A DNA stretch of 64,000 nucleotides, taken from assembly GCF_900109465.1 (NCBI RefSeq), contig NZ_FOAZ01000025.1, positions 1-64,000 of the forward strand, given 5' to 3'. Position 1 is the first letter of the stretch. Each line of letters opens with the position of its first letter. This DNA comes from Streptacidiphilus jiangxiensis. GTDB lineage: Bacteria; Actinomycetota; Actinomycetes; Streptomycetales; Streptomycetaceae. Shown one piece after another: positions 1-8,561 of the stretch. Position numbers and translations under genes: made by a program. Under the pieces are notes generated by a model that was given only the letters and a program-made list of their open reading frames with translations, searched no databases and was not told the DNA's origin.

Positions 1-530
1 TAGTTGGTGAAGCCGTCGCCGGTGCCGACGCCCATCTGGATGGTGCCGTCGGGCTCGTAGATGAGGATGTCGGCCTTGCCGTCGCCGGTGACGTCGGCGA
101 ACTGGATGCGGGGGTAGTAGGTGGACCAGCCGCTGCTGATCTCGTGGTAGTTGGTGAAGCCGTTGCCGTTGCTGATGCCGACGGTGAGGGTGCCGTCGGG
201 CTGGAAGATGAGCATGTCGGCCTTGCCGTCGCCGTTGATGTCGGCGAACTGGATGCGGCCGTCGTAGCCGCCCCAGCCGGAGCTGATCTGGTGGTAGTTG
301 GTGAAGCCGTTGCCGGTGCCGACGCCCATCTGGATGGTGCCGTCGGGCTCGTAGATGAGGATGTCGGCCTTGCCGTCGCCGGTGACGTCCGCGAAGTGGA
401 TGCGGCCGTCGAACCCGCCCCAGCCGGAGCTGATCTCGTGGTAGTTCGAGAAGCCGTCGCCGTTGCCGACGCCCATCTGGATCGTGCCGTCGGGCTCGTA
501 GATCATCAGGTCCGACTTGCCGTCACCCGT
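1..530 (-). repeat. Tandem 147-bp coding repeats
   Basis: The string TAGTTGGTGAAGCCG or a close variant recurs at 1, 148, 295 and 442, an exact 147-bp spacing that encodes 49-residue blades. The copies are very similar at the DNA level, so copy number may vary between strains and the array may continue to the left of the window. Confidence 0.9.
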
Positions 531-1160
531 CGCGTCGTGCGTCTTCGGCGTGGCGGTGATGTTGTTGTAGCGAAGGCCCTCGAAGTCCTGCAGCGCGTAT
601 CCCTCGAGGGTGCTGTTGTAGATGCTGCCGGTGCTCTGGCTCGGCAGGACGCCGCCCATGTGCTCGGCGTCGTAGGCGAAGTCGCCGTTGCTGTCGGTCC
701 AGTGGTCGAAGAGCACGACGTGCTTGGCGGTGTAGTCGAGGGCGTCGCCGGTCTGCAGGTTGGTGGCGCCGGTGATGTCCGAGGCGACGACCGTCGACAC
801 CGAGGGCAGCGTCTGGGTCACCAGGGAGTCCTTCAGGCCCCAGGCCATGGACACGAACCCGGAGCAGTCGGACCGGTAGGGGCCCCCGGTCGCACTGTCC
901 ACCCACCCGGCGCCCTCGCTGTACGGGACCTGGCTGTCGATCCATTCCTTGGCCCGGGCGGTCACCTGGGCCTGGGTGATCGTGTCGCCGGGATTGGCGG
1001 GGCCGAGGCTGCCGGTGCCGTTGGGGACGGTGTAGTTGCCGGGGGGGTTGACGACGGTGGCGTGCGCGGGGACGGCGGCGAGGATCCCGGTGAGCGCGGT
1101 GGTTGCCAGGACGGCTGCGATACGGCGGGACGTGCGCGGAGTGGAAGGGTGCGTGGGCAT
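1..1160 (-). CDS. Secreted NlpC/P60-like protein with FG-GAP/VCBS repeats (3' end outside window)
   Basis: The reading frame starts at the ATG at 1160 and runs off the left edge without a stop (386 codons visible). Residues about 12-34 form a signal peptide (two arginines, a hydrophobic stretch, then AHA). Residues about 65-205 look like an NlpC/P60-type cell-wall hydrolase: DCSGFV places a candidate catalytic Cys near residue 99, and HVVLF places a His near 147. From about residue 208 there are 49-residue repeats with the calcium-loop motif DxTGDGKADILIYEPDG, typical of FG-GAP/VCBS propeller blades. It is probably exported and may act on, or bind at, the cell wall. The hydrolase assignment rests on the Cys/His motifs only; substrate unknown. 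Confidence 0.75.
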   Translation of the reverse strand, partial: MPTHPSTPRTSRRIAAVLATTALTGILAAVPAHATVVNPPGNYTVPNGTGSLGPANPGDTITQAQVTARAKEWIDSQVPYSEGAGWVDSATGGPYRSDCSGFVSMAWGLKDSLVTQTLPSVSTVVASDITGATNLQTGDALDYTAKHVVLFDHWTDSNGDFAYDAEHMGGVLPSQSTGSIYNSTLEGYALQDFEGLRYNNITATPKTHDATGDGKSDLMIYEPDGTIQMGVGNGDGFSNYHEISSGWGGFDGRIHFADVTGDGKADILIYEPDGTIQMGVGTGNGFTNYHQISSGWGGYDGRIQFADINGDGKADMLIFQPDGTLTVGISNGNGFTNYHEISSGWSTYYPRIQFADVTGDGKADILIYEPDGTIQMGVGTGDGFTN

Positions 1161-1239
1161 GACTGTGGCCTCTTTCGCGTGGATGGGTACGTGTGGGAGC
1201 GCGTGTTCGTGTCGCCGGGGGCGTCCGACTCGCGGCCGG

Positions 1240-2052
1240 CTACTTGGCGAGTTCGCCGGTGAGCGTGGCCAGCACCTGGGCGTCGCCGCTGGTGGCGTAG
1301 GCGGAGCCGTGCCCCGGGTACTCGCTGAAGGTCAGGACGATGAGGTGGGTGCCCGCGACGGCGGCATAGAAGTGGTTGGTCTGCGGGCCGGACGCGGAGG
1401 TGCCGAGCACCCCGGTCCAGGTGCGCTGCCAGGAGCCCGCGTTGGCCAGGCGGTCGGTGGTGACGACGGCGGCGTTCGCGGTGATTCCGGCTGAGGTCTG
1501 CACGGCGCGGCTCGTTGCCTGGCACGCGTCCATTTCGGCGACGATGCTCTGGTAGGCGCTGCGTGCGGCGGCGGTGGTGGGCAGGGAGAAGGTGTCCTGG
1601 ACGGCCATGTTCTGGCCGTCGCCTCCCGCGAACGCCTGCTGTGTCCAGGTGGTGGCGCCGTGGACCTTCACGCACTCGTTCTCGCCGATGTCGTGCCCCA
1701 CGACGGTGCGGGTCCGGGGGACTCCGACGGGCTGCCAGCGTTCCACGGCGGAGGCCGGCAGCTGCGCGGCGGCCAGCTGCGCGCCGGCGGAGGATCCCGC
1801 AGCGGGACTGGCAACGGAGACCGGGCGGGAGGAGGGCGCAGCCGTCGAGGAGGCGCTCGGCAGGGACGCCGTGCTGGGCCGGGACGCTGCCTGGGCAGGA
1901 GACGAGGCGGGTGACGAAGCCGGTGGACGCGGCGCGATCGCGGCGGGACCGGGTGCGGCCTCGGCCGATCCGAGCTCGGAGACTCCCACGGCGACGGCCG
2001 CCAGCAGCGGGACGGCGGCCAGTGCGAGGATGCGGCGGCGCTTGATGGGCAT
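1240..2052 (-). CDS. Secreted sensor-like protein (resembles PknH-type extracellular domain)
   Basis: I start this at the ATG at 2052, which has an AAAGGA ribosome site about 9 nt upstream; the frame stays open to 2187 but that extension is arginine-rich and unlikely to be translated. The product (270 aa) begins MPIKRRR, then a hydrophobic segment ending near AEAA, giving a signal peptide or anchor. A Pro/Ala/Ser-rich linker spans residues about 30-95. The C-terminal roughly 150 residues form a compact domain with two cysteines (NECVKVHG and MDACQAT), which could form a disulfide. Length and layout resemble the extracellular sensor domain seen at the end of PknH-like kinases, here without a kinase. 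No enzymatic motif is visible; the family call is tentative. Confidence 0.6.
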   Translation of the reverse strand: MPIKRRRILALAAVPLLAAVAVGVSELGSAEAAPGPAAIAPRPPASSPASSPAQAASRPSTASLPSASSTAAPSSRPVSVASPAAGSSAGAQLAAAQLPASAVERWQPVGVPRTRTVVGHDIGENECVKVHGATTWTQQAFAGGDGQNMAVQDTFSLPTTAAARSAYQSIVAEMDACQATSRAVQTSAGITANAAVVTTDRLANAGSWQRTWTGVLGTSASGPQTNHFYAAVAGTHLIVLTFSEYPGHGSAYATSGDAQVLATLTGELAK

Positions 2053-2113
2053 GACGGATCGAGTCCTTTGCGAGGAGAGACGGCGGGAGGGCGCGCGCAC
2101 CCCGCGATATCGG

Positions 2114-2265
2114 CTGTCCTGCAGGGACAGCGGCGGCGGGTCCACAGACGAGGGCCGGGTGGTGGCGCGATGGTGGAGCGGGAGCACCGGAGAAGGGCCG
2201 TGAGTTCGGCGATCGGTGCTCTGTCAGGGCCTGCGCGTGGAAGGACGGCTGTCCTGCAGGAACAG
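2114..2265. promoter_or_regulatory. Two copies of a near-palindrome upstream of the secreted sensor-like gene
   Basis: The 17-mer CTGTCCTGCAGGGACAG (2114-2130) recurs as CTGTCCTGCAGGAACAG (2249-2265), 135 bp apart. Both are flanked by GG on the left and CGG on the right. Each is a dyad with arms CTGTCC and GGnACAG, as expected for a dimeric repressor or activator. They lie in the 5' region of the minus-strand gene starting at 2052 and downstream of the gene ending at 2327. Confidence 0.5.
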
Positions 2266-2326
2266 CGGTCGTCGAGGCCGGGGGCCAGGTTCGCAGACAG
2301 GTCCGGTCAGGCCAGGCGGAACGCGA

Positions 2327-2644
2327 TCACAGGGACGGGCGGCGTGTGTCCGGGACGGGCACGCGGGGCGGCAGGTAGCGGTCGCGCAGCACAGGGGACG
2401 CCTGGTGGGAGCGTTCGAGGAGGCGTGCGGCCCGCTGGAGGGCGCCGTTGGAGCTCGGCTCGCCGATGGTCCGGGTGAGCAGGAAGAGCAGCACTCCCAG
2501 GCGCTCGCTGTCAGGGCGTCCGCTGGCGTGCTCCAGGCCGTCCTCGGGGCGGGCGTGGGCCCATAGGGCGCTCAGTGCCTCGGCCACCTCGCCGGGGGGT
2601 TCGCCCGGAGTCCTGCGTTCGAAGCTGCCGTAGACGATCTCCAT
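2327..2644 (-). CDS. Small hypothetical protein (105 aa)
   Basis: Begins with the ATG at 2644, six nucleotides after the stop of the exported-peptide gene, so the two are probably co-transcribed and translationally coupled. The product is soluble and mainly helical, with an amphipathic middle (LGVLLFLLTRTIGEP) and a basic C-terminus. I recognise no domain. The ribosome site is weak (GGGGCTG), which fits coupled translation. It could be an accessory protein for the peptide upstream, or unrelated. Confidence 0.5.
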   Translation of the reverse strand: MEIVYGSFERRTPGEPPGEVAEALSALWAHARPEDGLEHASGRPDSERLGVLLFLLTRTIGEPSSNGALQRAARLLERSHQASPVLRDRYLPPRVPVPDTRRPSL

Positions 2645-2650
2645 GTGATG

Positions 2651-2821
2651 TCAGCCCCAAGCGGAGGTGTCCGGAGCGACCGTCTGCACCACGGGCGCCG
2701 TCGCGCTCTGGGGGGCTGAGGCAGCCGCAGGAGCGGCGACGGCGGCGGAGGGGAGCAGGATCATGGTGCCCAGTGCGAGGGAGGCGACCGCGGCGGCCTG
2801 GGCGATACGGGTGCGGATCAT
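2651..2821 (-). CDS. Very small exported protein (56 aa)
   Basis: The ATG at 2821 is preceded by GAAAGGAAGGATCACC, a strong ribosome site, although the frame is open further upstream. The 56-residue product has a clear signal peptide (MIRTR, a hydrophobic run, then AVAAPAA). That leaves a mature peptide of only about 25 residues, rich in Ala, Pro, Ser and Val and ending DTSAWG. It has no cysteine. It is divergent from a TrmB/LuxR regulator 317 bp away. A secreted signal or surface peptide is possible, but there is no recognisable family. Confidence 0.6.
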   Translation of the reverse strand: MIRTRIAQAAAVASLALGTMILLPSAAVAAPAAASAPQSATAPVVQTVAPDTSAWG

Positions 2822-3137
2822 GGTGATCCTTCCTTTCGGGTGGAAGTGGCGGTTGTCCTGAACCGGTCTCACGTCCCGCGGTTGACGCTTCGTCCGGTTG
2901 CCGTCCGGGGTGTTCCCTTGCCGGCGATCAATAGCTTCGCCGCAGATCACGTCCCACGGAAGGGAAGCCCGTCGCCCTGAACCGGACCTGTCCGGATCAG
3001 GAAAGGATGTCAAGCACATGACATGTCGATTCCGACGGCATTTGGTCGAACTTGCGCGGGGAGGCGGGCTCGCTCCGACTTCCCGGAGCTACCCAAACGC
3101 CGCAAAACGATCTTGAAATGTTCACGAACGAGCTGCG

Positions 3138-4166
3138 ATGCTGAGCCGGACGCGCGGCCAGGGGGGACGCGCCGAACAGGATGGCCGTGTTCTCATGCTC
3201 GAAGCACTAGGACTGAGTACTGCCGCAGCGTCCGTGTACCAGGCCATGCTCGATCACCCGGGCCACAACGTGGACCGCCTCGCCCAGGTGTGTGCGCTGA
3301 CCCCCGGAGGGGTCCACGACTGCCTCGACGAGCTGGCGGAGCTGATGCTGGTCCGGGCCTCCAGTGAGCACCCCGGGCAGATGCGTGCGGTCGCGCCGGA
3401 GGTCGGGTTGGCGGAGATGGTCGCCCGACAGGAGGCCGAGCTCGCCGCCCGTCAGGCGGGGCTTGCCGCCTCCCGCGCCGCGGTGACCCGGATGGTCGCC
3501 GATCGCGCCGAGACCCGTGCCGCCCACGGCGAACGCCTGCTGGGCATGGACGCCATCCAGGGCCGTATCGAGCAGCTGGTCCACGTGGCGAGCACCGAGA
3601 TCATCGGGGTCCAGCCCGGAGTCCTGCGCTCCGAGGACGTCGCCGCCGTACACGCCCAGGACCTTGCGGCGCTGGCCCGCGGCGTCGCCATCCGCTCCCT
3701 GTTCCAGGAGGCGGCGCGTGCCCACGCCCACATCGAGACGTTCGCCATCACCCTGTTGGCCCACGGCGGCGAAGTGCGCACCGCGCCCGCCGTCCCGCAG
3801 CGGACCGTCATCATCGACCGCGCCCATGCCCTGGTCCCCATCGACCCGGCCGACACCCGCAAGGGTGCCCTGCACGTCACCGAACCCGGCCTCGTCCACG
3901 CCCTTCTCGAACTCTTCGAGCAGGCGTGGAGCACCGCGGTGCCCCTCGGCGCCGTCCGCCCCGACGACCCCCGAACCGGCCTGACCGGCCACGAGCGAGA
4001 GCTGCTGCGCCTGCTCGGGTCCGGCCTCACCGACGAAGGAGCCGGCCAGCGCCTCGGAGTCACCGATCGCACGGTCCGCCGCCAGATGGCCTCCATCATG
4101 GAGCGCCTCGGCGCCACCAGCCGCTTCGAGGCCGGTATCAAGGCCGCCCAACGCGGCTGGCTGTGA
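3138..4166 (+). CDS. TrmB-like/LuxR-family transcriptional regulator
   Basis: The 342-residue product starts with a winged-helix segment (MLEALGLSTAAASVYQAML, from residue 20) typical of TrmB-type sensors. A coiled stretch (residues about 105-135) and a central PLD-like/TrmB sensor domain follow. It ends with a LuxR-type helix-turn-helix at about 285-342 (LTGHERELLRLL, then VTDRTVRRQMASIMERLG). It should bind DNA as a dimer and control neighbouring genes. The ATG at 3195, giving a product that begins MLEALGL, matches the usual start of this family and may be the true start; neither start has a strong ribosome site. It is divergent from the two small genes at 2327-2821 and followed by a 53-residue ORF. 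Confidence 0.85.
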   Translation: MLSRTRGQGGRAEQDGRVLMLEALGLSTAAASVYQAMLDHPGHNVDRLAQVCALTPGGVHDCLDELAELMLVRASSEHPGQMRAVAPEVGLAEMVARQEAELAARQAGLAASRAAVTRMVADRAETRAAHGERLLGMDAIQGRIEQLVHVASTEIIGVQPGVLRSEDVAAVHAQDLAALARGVAIRSLFQEAARAHAHIETFAITLLAHGGEVRTAPAVPQRTVIIDRAHALVPIDPADTRKGALHVTEPGLVHALLELFEQAWSTAVPLGAVRPDDPRTGLTGHERELLRLLGSGLTDEGAGQRLGVTDRTVRRQMASIMERLGATSRFEAGIKAAQRGWL

Positions 4167-4362
4167 GAGCGTCATCTCGAATAGTAGGAAATCCGAGTAT
4201 CTCTGGAGACAGTTGCTGTCCGCTGTCGTACCGTGAAATGACAAGCAACCGGATGGTCTGCCGTATCCACGGCCTGATCCGGTTCGGCCTCAGCGCAGGA
4301 GACCCCTGTCCGGCCCGCATTCACGAAAACGGACCGCACGAACTCTCCCCAGGAGTCTCCCC

Positions 4363-4524
4363 ATGCACGCTGTGAAGACGCGTACCCGTCGTACCCCCGC
4401 CACCGCCAAGGACCGCGCGCAGGCCGCCGCCGCCCTGCAGCGTGCCCTGGACCGCCGCGACAACGGCGGTGCCACCGGGCACGAGCTGCAGGCCGACGGA
4501 GGGGTCGCTACGCCGTCCTGGTGA
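4363..4524 (+). CDS. Small basic peptide (53 aa), hypothetical
   Basis: An ATG at 4363 with AGGAG eight nucleotides upstream opens a 53-codon frame ending TGA at 4522-4524. The product is basic at the N-terminus (KTRTRRTP), has an alanine-rich amphipathic helix (AQAAAALQRALDRRDNGG) and ends ATPSW. There is no signal peptide. Its last 17 bases overlap the convergent end of the GtrA gene. Codon use has the GC-rich third positions of a real gene, and the ribosome site supports translation. Function unknown; it may belong with the regulator just upstream. Confidence 0.6.
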   Translation: MHAVKTRTRRTPATAKDRAQAAAALQRALDRRDNGGATGHELQADGGVATPSW

Positions 4525-4942
4525 GGATCTTCCGCGACAGCACGAAGGTGAACGGGATCGCGGCGAGCGCTGCCACCAGCGGAGCGATCTTGTCGCTCAT
4601 GCCGCACCCGCTCACCAGCACCACGGTGCCGACGCTCGTGATCACGTAGTTGGTCACGTTCGTCAGCGGGAACCTGACGAACTTCGCCCAGGTGGGCTTG
4701 GTCCGGTAGGTGAAGTACGTGTTCATGAAGAACGAGCCGACCATGCTGATCACGAACGCCAGCGTGTAGGCCAGGAAGTACGGCATGTGCGGGTGCAGCA
4801 GCAGGTAGCAGCCGTAGAAGGTCGCCGTGTTGACGCCGCCGACCATGCCGAACTTGATGATCTGCCAGAGGTCCTTCCGGCCCACGCGCGACCGTTCGGT
4901 CGCGGTGGGCTCGGAGGACGTGTCGGTGGTCACCGCCGTCAC
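4508..4942 (-). CDS. GtrA-family membrane protein (polyprenyl-phosphate-sugar flippase-like)
   Basis: I start this at the GTG at 4942, whose GTGA overlaps the stop of the upstream glycosyltransferase; the longer open frame is a shadow. The 144-residue product has a short polar N-terminus and four hydrophobic segments (from FGMVGGVNTATFYGCYLLL to VAALAAIPFTFVLSRKIL). The family signature NTYFTYR lies between the second and third. GtrA/GtcA proteins are thought to flip polyprenyl-phosphate-linked sugars made by a partner GtrB/CsbB enzyme, encoded immediately upstream here. The four-base overlap implies matched synthesis of the two. Confidence 0.88.
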   Translation of the reverse strand: MTAVTTDTSSEPTATERSRVGRKDLWQIIKFGMVGGVNTATFYGCYLLLHPHMPYFLAYTLAFVISMVGSFFMNTYFTYRTKPTWAKFVRFPLTNVTNYVITSVGTVVLVSGCGMSDKIAPLVAALAAIPFTFVLSRKILTRTA

Positions 4943-5877
4943 CGCCGGTCCAGCCGATCCCCCGCGCGTTCCTTGACCAGGAAGTGCGGACGCCGCTTCG
5001 TCTCGTAGTAGATCCGGCCGATGTACTCCCCGACCAGCCCGATCATGGCCATCTGCAGGCCGCCGAGGCCGACGATGGCCACGAGCAGCGTGACGTAACC
5101 CGGCGCGGTGATCCCGTTGACGATCGCCAGCACGGTGATGACCGCCGCGTACGCGAACGCCAGCGCACTCAGCAGCAGGCCGACGTGGATCCCCAGACGC
5201 AGCGGACGGTTGTTGAAGGAGATCAGCCCGTCGATGGCGTAGTTCAGCAGCGAGCTGAAACGCCACTTGGTCTCGCCCGCCTCACGGCTGGCGTTCTGGT
5301 AGTCGAAGGTGACGGTGTCGAAACCGATCCAGGAGAACAGGCCCTTGGAGAAGCGGTTGTACTCCTGCAGCGACAGCAGCGCGTCCACGGCCTGGCGCGA
5401 CAGCAGTCGGAAGTCGCCGACGCCGTCCGTCAGCTCCACGTCCACCGCGCGGTTGATCAGGCGGTAGTACAGCTTGCTGAACAGCGTCCGGACGAACTTG
5501 TCGCCGTCCCGGCTGCGCCGGGCTATGACCTGGTCGTGACCGTGCTGGTAGAGCTCCAGCATCCGCGGGATCAGCGCCGGCGGGTGCTGCAGGTCCGCGT
5601 CCATGAGCACCACGGCGTCGCCGGTGGCCTCCTGGAGACCGGCCAGCATGCCCGCCTCCTTGCCGAAGTTGCGGCTGAAGGAGACGTACCGGGTCGTCTC
5701 GGGGTTGTCCTTCGCCAGCGTGCGCAGCAGGTTCAGGGTGCCGTCACGGCTGCCGTCGTCGACGTAGCAGACCTCGTACTCGATGGGCAGCTCGTCCAAG
5801 GTCTCGCGGATCTTGGCGTCGAAGAGCTGCAGGACAGCTTCCTCGTTGTAGCAGGGGACGACGATCGACAGTCTCAT
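4939..5877 (-). CDS. Family 2 glycosyltransferase, GtrB/CsbB-type polyprenyl-phosphate sugar synthase
   Basis: 312 aa. The N-terminal GT-A domain has SIVVPCYNEE, the nucleotide-binding DDGSRDGT, the catalytic metal site DADLQHPP (near residue 95) and an acceptor-loop segment TDGVGDFRLLSR. Two transmembrane helices follow at about 230-255 and 265-290, as in GtrB/CsbB/YkcC. Such enzymes transfer a sugar from a nucleotide donor to undecaprenyl phosphate on the cytoplasmic face. The sugar cannot be told from sequence; GlcNAc would fit the deacetylases nearby. The gene lies 19 bp after YfhO-1 and overlaps GtrA by 4 bp, so it is in one operon with both. Its ribosome site is weak. Confidence 0.9.
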   Translation of the reverse strand: MRLSIVVPCYNEEAVLQLFDAKIRETLDELPIEYEVCYVDDGSRDGTLNLLRTLAKDNPETTRYVSFSRNFGKEAGMLAGLQEATGDAVVLMDADLQHPPALIPRMLELYQHGHDQVIARRSRDGDKFVRTLFSKLYYRLINRAVDVELTDGVGDFRLLSRQAVDALLSLQEYNRFSKGLFSWIGFDTVTFDYQNASREAGETKWRFSSLLNYAIDGLISFNNRPLRLGIHVGLLLSALAFAYAAVITVLAIVNGITAPGYVTLLVAIVGLGGLQMAMIGLVGEYIGRIYYETKRRPHFLVKERAGDRLDRR

Positions 5878-5896
5878 GTGGCGATTCCGGGTCTCA

Positions 5897-8503
5897 TCAA
5901 GCGCGGGGACGGAAAAGCGGGAAACGACGGCGGACCCAGAGGTAGCCGGGCGGGACGAGCAGCCCCATCAGGCCGATACCGGTGCCGACGGCACCGGTCC
6001 TGACTCCGGGGGGAGTGTATGTGCAGGACAGCGAGTTCGCACCGGAGGGGCCCAGGGGAATACCGAACAGCCCATCGTAGTCGACCGGGGAGAGCGCCGG
6101 GCCGCCGTCGACCGAGCAGCTCCATCCGGTGCGGACGGTGGAGGCGAACACCGCGTAGCCGGTGCTGGCCTGGGGGAGCCGGGCGGAGAAGCCGTGCCCG
6201 GAGACCTGGAAGGCGGTCGGCCCGCTCGCGTGCTGCGCGGCGACGGCCGCGTCCAGCTTGGCGAGGTCCAGGCAGCCGACCTGCTCCGCCAGGAACGTCT
6301 GCGGGCGCGGCGAACGGAACGTCAGGGTGACCTTGCCGTCCGCGCCGACCTTGCCGAAGCCCGGGAGACCGTACTTGGTCAGCGGGTAGGAGCCGAGGAG
6401 GGTCGCCGAGGTGCCGTTCACGGTGACCGTGCCGTTGACGAAGCCGCTGTTGACGTGCACCTCGGAGCCGACCGGGCAGCTCGCGGTGAACGTCGGCACG
6501 CTCTGGCCCTTGGTGGTTCCCGGCACCACGAGCTCGCCGTTGGGCCGGAACTCCGCCGGAGCGCCGGAGGTCTGGGTGAGCTTCGGCACCTCCCAGACGG
6601 TCGCGCCCAGCAGGTCGTCGAGCCGCTGGAACGGCGTCGTGGCCTTGGCACCGGCCGGCGCGTCGCGGTGCACGGTCAGCAGCGGCGAGGCGGTCTGGTG
6701 CTGCTGGACGAAGCCGTTGGCGTTGCTCGGGTCGCTCGAGGCGTCCTGCAGGTAGGAGGTGACACCGAAGACCGCCCGGGAGGCGGGGTCGTCGGGGCTG
6801 AACACGTGGCGCCCCGCCATCGTGTACATCAGGCCCAGTCGGCCCATCGCGACCGCGGTCTCGGCCGGCACGTAGCTGCTGTAGTAGTCGCCGCCCTGGC
6901 CGTTCAACAGTTGGGAGTCGTTGTCGGCGAAGTAGTGCGGTCCCGGGTCGGTCCGGGAGACCGGCCAGTGGTCCGTGGCTGCCAGGGCTGCCCGGGCCGC
7001 CCTGGTCTGCGCGTCGACGGTGGTCTTCGGCGCGAAGAAGGGCCGGTGCCGGTCGCGCAACGCGTCGAGCGAGTACACCTGGACGACCCCGCCGGCGAAG
7101 ACGGTGAGGGCCAGCGCCGCGCCGACGACGCGGGTGGCCCGCACACGGCCCCGGGACCGGCGCAGCGCCTCGACGCCGGCGATCGCCAGCAGCCCGCCGA
7201 CCACCACGGTCGGGAGCATGTATCCCAGCTCCCCCGGGGTGTGCACGGTACCGAACAGGGCGCAGAGCACGATCACCACGATCAGTGCGGCGCCGCCGAG
7301 CAGCTCCTTCAGGGCGGGACGGCGGCTGAGCGCCAGCCAGGCGACGGTGACCAGCATCGCGCTGTAGACGAAGGCCTCACGGAACGGACTGCCGTTGGGC
7401 GCCGCCCCGCCGTGCCAGAGGATCAGAGTGGGCTGGAAGATCATGCTGGCCCAGGTGACGACGAGCAGCGCCGTCCAGGCGATCCGCTCCCGGGCAGGCA
7501 CCCGCCGCATGAACGGGAAGCTGAGGCAGAGCAGCAGCGCGAGCATGCCGACCGCCGTGTCCGGCCCGGCGAACTGGTAGCGGACGGCCGGCAGCAGCCA
7601 GGCCACCTGGTCGACGAAGCTCGGCAGCCGGATCGGTGCGGGCGGCATCGGCGACGCCAGCTTGCTGGACTCGTAGGAGACCAGGAGCACGGGCGCCACC
7701 AGCGCCACACCCACCGCGATCGTCGCCGCCGCCCGCAGCAGGCTGAACAGCTTGGCGCGCAGCGCGTCCTCCCGCAGGTAGACGCGGACCAGCGCGACCA
7801 GCCCGGCGGCGAAGGTCGCCATGGCGGCCGTGTAGAAGTTGCCGAACCAGCCCACCGCCACCAGCAGCGGGCCGAGCACCCAGTGGCGACCCTGCAGGGC
7901 CCAGTCCACGGCGATGCCGATCAGCGGCACCGAGACCAGGCCCCAGGACCACATCGGGTCCGGCGAGCCCTCGTTCACGGCCCACGAGCACAGCCCGAAG
8001 CCGACCGCGAGCAGCGCCCGCAGCCAGGGCGAGCCCGGACGCACCCGGCCCAGCCAGTGCGTCATCAGCGCGGAGCCCAGGCCGATGCTCAGCAGGGTGG
8101 TCAGGAAGACCGGCATGTTCACGGCGTCGCGCGGGAACAGCGGGGTGAGCCAGGAGAACGGGTTGGCCAGGTAGGTGAAGAAGTCGCCGAGGTACGGGAC
8201 CCCGAAGGCGCTGTTCCAGTTGTAGAAGAGGTCGCCGCCGCCCTTGCCGTGGAACAGGTCCCACAGGTGGGCGTGGAAGGGGACGAACTGGTTGCCGAGG
8301 TCGTTGATGGCCCGGCCGCGGTCGCCGAAGGGATAGGTGCCGCGCAGGCCCATGGCGACGCAGTACGCGCCCATCGCCAGTACGGCCGCGAACAGCCCGG
8401 CCTGCAGTTCCCGGCCGGGGCGGACGGGGGGCGTCGCCGGGGCGCCGACAACGGGCACGTCGCGCTGAGCCCGCCGTTCGGCGGACGGGCCGGTGGTGTG
8501 CAC
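5897..8503 (-). CDS. YfhO-family membrane glycosyltransferase, copy 1
   Basis: About 868 aa from the GTG at 8503, chosen because GGAG lies six nucleotides upstream; a TTG at 8515 is possible. Residues about 35-52 form the first helix. They are followed by the conserved extracytoplasmic loop INDLGNQFVPFHAHLWDLF and the motif YNWNSAFGVPYLGDFFTYLANPFSW. About ten more helices run through the first half, then a large extracytoplasmic domain and a final helix near the C-terminus. YfhO in Bacillus is the GT-C-like enzyme that takes sugar from a polyprenyl-phosphate carrier and decorates teichoic acid. Here it sits with the synthase and flippase-like genes and after a PIG-L deacetylase gene (58-bp gap), which supports the same role on an unknown surface polymer. 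Confidence 0.88.
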   Translation of the reverse strand: MHTTGPSAERRAQRDVPVVGAPATPPVRPGRELQAGLFAAVLAMGAYCVAMGLRGTYPFGDRGRAINDLGNQFVPFHAHLWDLFHGKGGGDLFYNWNSAFGVPYLGDFFTYLANPFSWLTPLFPRDAVNMPVFLTTLLSIGLGSALMTHWLGRVRPGSPWLRALLAVGFGLCSWAVNEGSPDPMWSWGLVSVPLIGIAVDWALQGRHWVLGPLLVAVGWFGNFYTAAMATFAAGLVALVRVYLREDALRAKLFSLLRAAATIAVGVALVAPVLLVSYESSKLASPMPPAPIRLPSFVDQVAWLLPAVRYQFAGPDTAVGMLALLLCLSFPFMRRVPARERIAWTALLVVTWASMIFQPTLILWHGGAAPNGSPFREAFVYSAMLVTVAWLALSRRPALKELLGGAALIVVIVLCALFGTVHTPGELGYMLPTVVVGGLLAIAGVEALRRSRGRVRATRVVGAALALTVFAGGVVQVYSLDALRDRHRPFFAPKTTVDAQTRAARAALAATDHWPVSRTDPGPHYFADNDSQLLNGQGGDYYSSYVPAETAVAMGRLGLMYTMAGRHVFSPDDPASRAVFGVTSYLQDASSDPSNANGFVQQHQTASPLLTVHRDAPAGAKATTPFQRLDDLLGATVWEVPKLTQTSGAPAEFRPNGELVVPGTTKGQSVPTFTASCPVGSEVHVNSGFVNGTVTVNGTSATLLGSYPLTKYGLPGFGKVGADGKVTLTFRSPRPQTFLAEQVGCLDLAKLDAAVAAQHASGPTAFQVSGHGFSARLPQASTGYAVFASTVRTGWSCSVDGGPALSPVDYDGLFGIPLGPSGANSLSCTYTPPGVRTGAVGTGIGLMGLLVPPGYLWVRRRFPLFRPRA

Positions 8504-8561
8504 CGTTCTCTCCAACTCCCTCAGTGTGCGGCTCGGACCTGCTGGTTCTTCGGTCGCCTGA

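Noticed and set aside
1..530. CRISPR array (regular repeats at the left edge)
   Set aside because: The 147-bp units are in-frame coding repeats for FG-GAP blades without unique spacers.
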